NCBI GenBank assembly: GCA_964487285.1 | Contig: CAZAPZ010000083.1 | Span: 1-7,268, forward strand | Direction of reading: 5' to 3' | Source of the DNA: CAZAPZ01 sp964487285 | GTDB lineage: Bacteria > Campylobacterota_A > Desulfurellia > JAADFJ01 | DNA: 7,268 nt | Shown here: positions 6,126 through 7,268 of the stretch, in pieces | Numbering within the stretch: position 1 is the first letter of the stretch | Layout of the letters: each line of letters opens with the position of its first letter | Notes under the pieces: generated by a model | Told to the model about the DNA's origin: nothing | Seen by the model: the letters and a program-made list of their open reading frames with translations, nothing else | Databases searched by the model: none | Translations under genes and position numbers: made by a program

Positions 6126-6874
6126 AATAGATGCTCCTTTTTTAAATTTTCTACAAGTGCATTAGCCGCTTCATTGATATCATCGGATGGCAAAATTTCA
6201 CATTTGTATTCAATATTCGGAACTTCTACGGAAATTTCTTTCATTCCTGAATCTCCGGTTGAGTCAGTCGTTTCATAACTTACAGGTTTTCTTTTTGCCT
6301 TCAATATTCCCCTAACCGCCGGAATTCTTGGAACATTCGTGGGGTCATCAGTAATAGACAACACAATAGGCACACTTGCTTTAAGCTTTAATATGCCGCC
6401 TTTAATTTGCTTAACAAGCATAAGCTCGTCTCCACTGACATCAATCTGCTTTACTATGGGAATATATGGAATATCAAGCATACTTGCAGTTAATGCAGGC
6501 ACAATGCCGCGTTCAAGATCAGAAGATTGACGTCCGGCAAGAACAAGATCATATCCTTTTTCCTTGATTATTTTAGAGCATGCAAATGCAATAACAGACG
6601 GGTCATCATTTTTTCCATCAATCATAATTAATGAATCTGCACCCATAGCAAGCGCTTTTCTTAAAACCGATACATCTGATTTATCCCCATAGCTGATTAT
6701 TTCTACTTGAGCATCGGATTTCTCGGCAATCTGTATTGCAAGTTCAACGGCATGCTCATCATACAATCCTATCATCTTGTTATAACGATCCTTGACACGA
6801 TTACCCTTAAGCTCAAAATCCGATGACGGCACTTCGTAATCGCTTACAACCTTAACCAAAACGGCTATCTTCAT
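6122..6874 (-). CDS. etfB: Electron transfer flavoprotein, beta subunit
   Basis: Beta subunit partner of EtfA, 250 residues, a normal length. The start MKIAVLVKVV, LRKALAMGAD (71-80), AGRQSSD (113-119) and PRIPAVRGILKAKRKP (182-197) are the family landmarks in the right order. The last of these is the recognition-loop region that docks on dehydrogenases, with a leucine followed by a lysine-rich stretch. The nucleotide-binding segment after AGRQSSD reads LERGIVP, where many family members have a D-x-D-TGQ-like sequence, so AMP or FAD binding at this site may differ. AGGAGG at 6880-6885 precedes the ATG by 5 bases. Expression is probably from a promoter upstream of the acyl-CoA synthetase, outside the window, since none is convincing in the 120-base gap before this gene. 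Confidence 0.96.
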   Translation of the reverse strand: MKIAVLVKVVSDYEVPSSDFELKGNRVKDRYNKMIGLYDEHAVELAIQIAEKSDAQVEIISYGDKSDVSVLRKALAMGADSLIMIDGKNDDPSVIAFACSKIIKEKGYDLVLAGRQSSDLERGIVPALTASMLDIPYIPIVKQIDVSGDELMLVKQIKGGILKLKASVPIVLSITDDPTNVPRIPAVRGILKAKRKPVSYETTDSTGDSGMKEISVEVPNIEYKCEILPSDDINEAANALVENLKKEHLL

Positions 6875-6879
6875 CCCTA

Positions 6880-6885
6880 CCTCCT
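6880..6885 (-). promoter_or_regulatory. Ribosome binding site of etfB
   Basis: A perfect AGGAGG on the minus strand lies 5 bases before the etfB ATG at 6874. It is the strongest such site in the operon part of the window, as expected for a gene that is not translationally coupled to its upstream neighbour. Confidence 0.8.
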
Positions 6886-6994
6886 AAATATACATTTAAT
6901 TCTTGCCTCAGCGAATATTTGATATCATTTCTTATCTTTTCATAAATAAATATCCGATACATTTTTTAGTTTCCTGATTTTTAATCTTATTTGT

Positions 6995-7268
6995 CTATTC
7001 TTTAAATGTATCCTTATATTTTATACGCAAATCTCTCTTTAAAATTTTTCCCGTCGGAGTCTTGGGCAGTGCCCGGACAAAAATAACTTTTTTGGGAACT
7101 TTAAACGAAGCCAGATAATTTGCGCAATGTTTAATAATTTCCTCCTCAGTAATCTTTTCATCTGATTTAGGCACAATTACAGCGCTAACAGCCTCTATCC
7201 ATTTTGGATGAAATAATCCAATAACGGCTGTCTCCTGAACGCGTTTATCCAGATAAATTACCTCTTCC
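6995..7268 (-). CDS. Acyl-CoA synthetase (AMP-binding family), C-terminal 90 residues only
   Basis: The 5' part lies beyond the window edge. The visible frame starts in mid-gene and ends with TAG at 6995-6997. It reads EEVIYLDKRVQETAVIGLFHPKW, ITEEEIIKHCANYLASFKVPKKVIFV and then LPKTPTGKILKRDLR, the standard C-terminal subdomain of adenylate-forming enzymes. The A10 motif PTGKILKR is intact, and its lysine (Lys74 of the visible part) is the residue needed for adenylate formation in this superfamily. The enzyme would join a fatty or other carboxylic acid to CoA using ATP. The ASFKVPK segment and the etf-thiolase neighbours favour a fatty-acid substrate, but the specificity pocket is not visible. 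The gene is 120 bases upstream of etfB in the same direction and probably belongs to the same operon. Confidence 0.88.
   Translation of the reverse strand, partial: EEVIYLDKRVQETAVIGLFHPKWIEAVSAVIVPKSDEKITEEEIIKHCANYLASFKVPKKVIFVRALPKTPTGKILKRDLRIKYKDTFKE

Noticed and set aside
6886..6994. Promoter or terminator between the acyl-CoA synthetase and etfB
   Set aside because: Only AT-rich sequence and one imperfect 8-base inverted repeat (6913-6920 with 6948-6955) with a long loop are seen. No spaced -35/-10 pair or stem with T-run is present.
1..7268. CRISPR array, tRNA, rRNA or toxin-antitoxin pair
   Set aside because: I saw no regularly spaced repeats, cloverleaf-like sequence, rRNA segments or paired small genes.

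Overview
The window is AT-rich and looks like a chromosomal piece of an anaerobic bacterium that oxidises or builds acyl-CoA compounds. It carries a run of minus-strand genes typical of beta-oxidation: an acyl-CoA synthetase end, EtfB, EtfA, a thiolase, an iron-sulfur flavoprotein and a lipase-like lipoprotein. This gene content, with the particular flavoprotein (N-terminal CxxCxxC cluster motif plus a C-terminal zinc-ribbon-like tail), suggests a Desulfobacterota-type or syntrophic organism. That placement is inference; no rRNA or marker gene is present.

Layout: positions 1-575 hold a plus-strand NimA-like flavin-binding protein gene (start at 78, set by a strong ribosome binding site). Positions 576-1218 are a convergent intergenic region with no intact gene. 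It holds a possible C-terminal gene remnant (619-717) and an unusual density of hairpins and palindromes, part of it flanked by an 11-bp direct repeat. Positions 1219-3275 (minus) are a lipase-like lipoprotein gene of the Pla-1/VolA type, readable from signal peptide to C-terminus only if four single-base losses are repaired. Positions 3278-4060, 4057-5238, 5235-6125 and 6122-6874 (all minus) are the flavoprotein, thiolase, etfA and etfB. The 120 bp at 6875-6994 contain the etfB ribosome binding site and no convincing promoter or terminator. Positions 6995-7268 (minus) are the last 90 codons of an acyl-CoA synthetase cut by the window edge.

The minus-strand genes form a very compact operon. 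etfB/etfA, etfA/thiolase and thiolase/flavoprotein each overlap by 4 bases (ATGA, ATGA, GTGA), and the lipase-like frame starts 2 bases after the flavoprotein stop. Read together, the set describes lipid use: a surface lipase would release fatty acids, the synthetase would activate them to acyl-CoA, dehydrogenases outside the window would pass electrons to EtfAB, and the thiolase would cleave 3-ketoacyl-CoA. The flavoprotein is a plausible extra redox partner. The most notable oddity is the lipase-like gene: it carries four frame breaks, all of the same sign and each repairable by adding one G to a G-run, while 3.6 kb of neighbouring genes in the same operon have none. I did not find a convincing undescribed multi-gene system.
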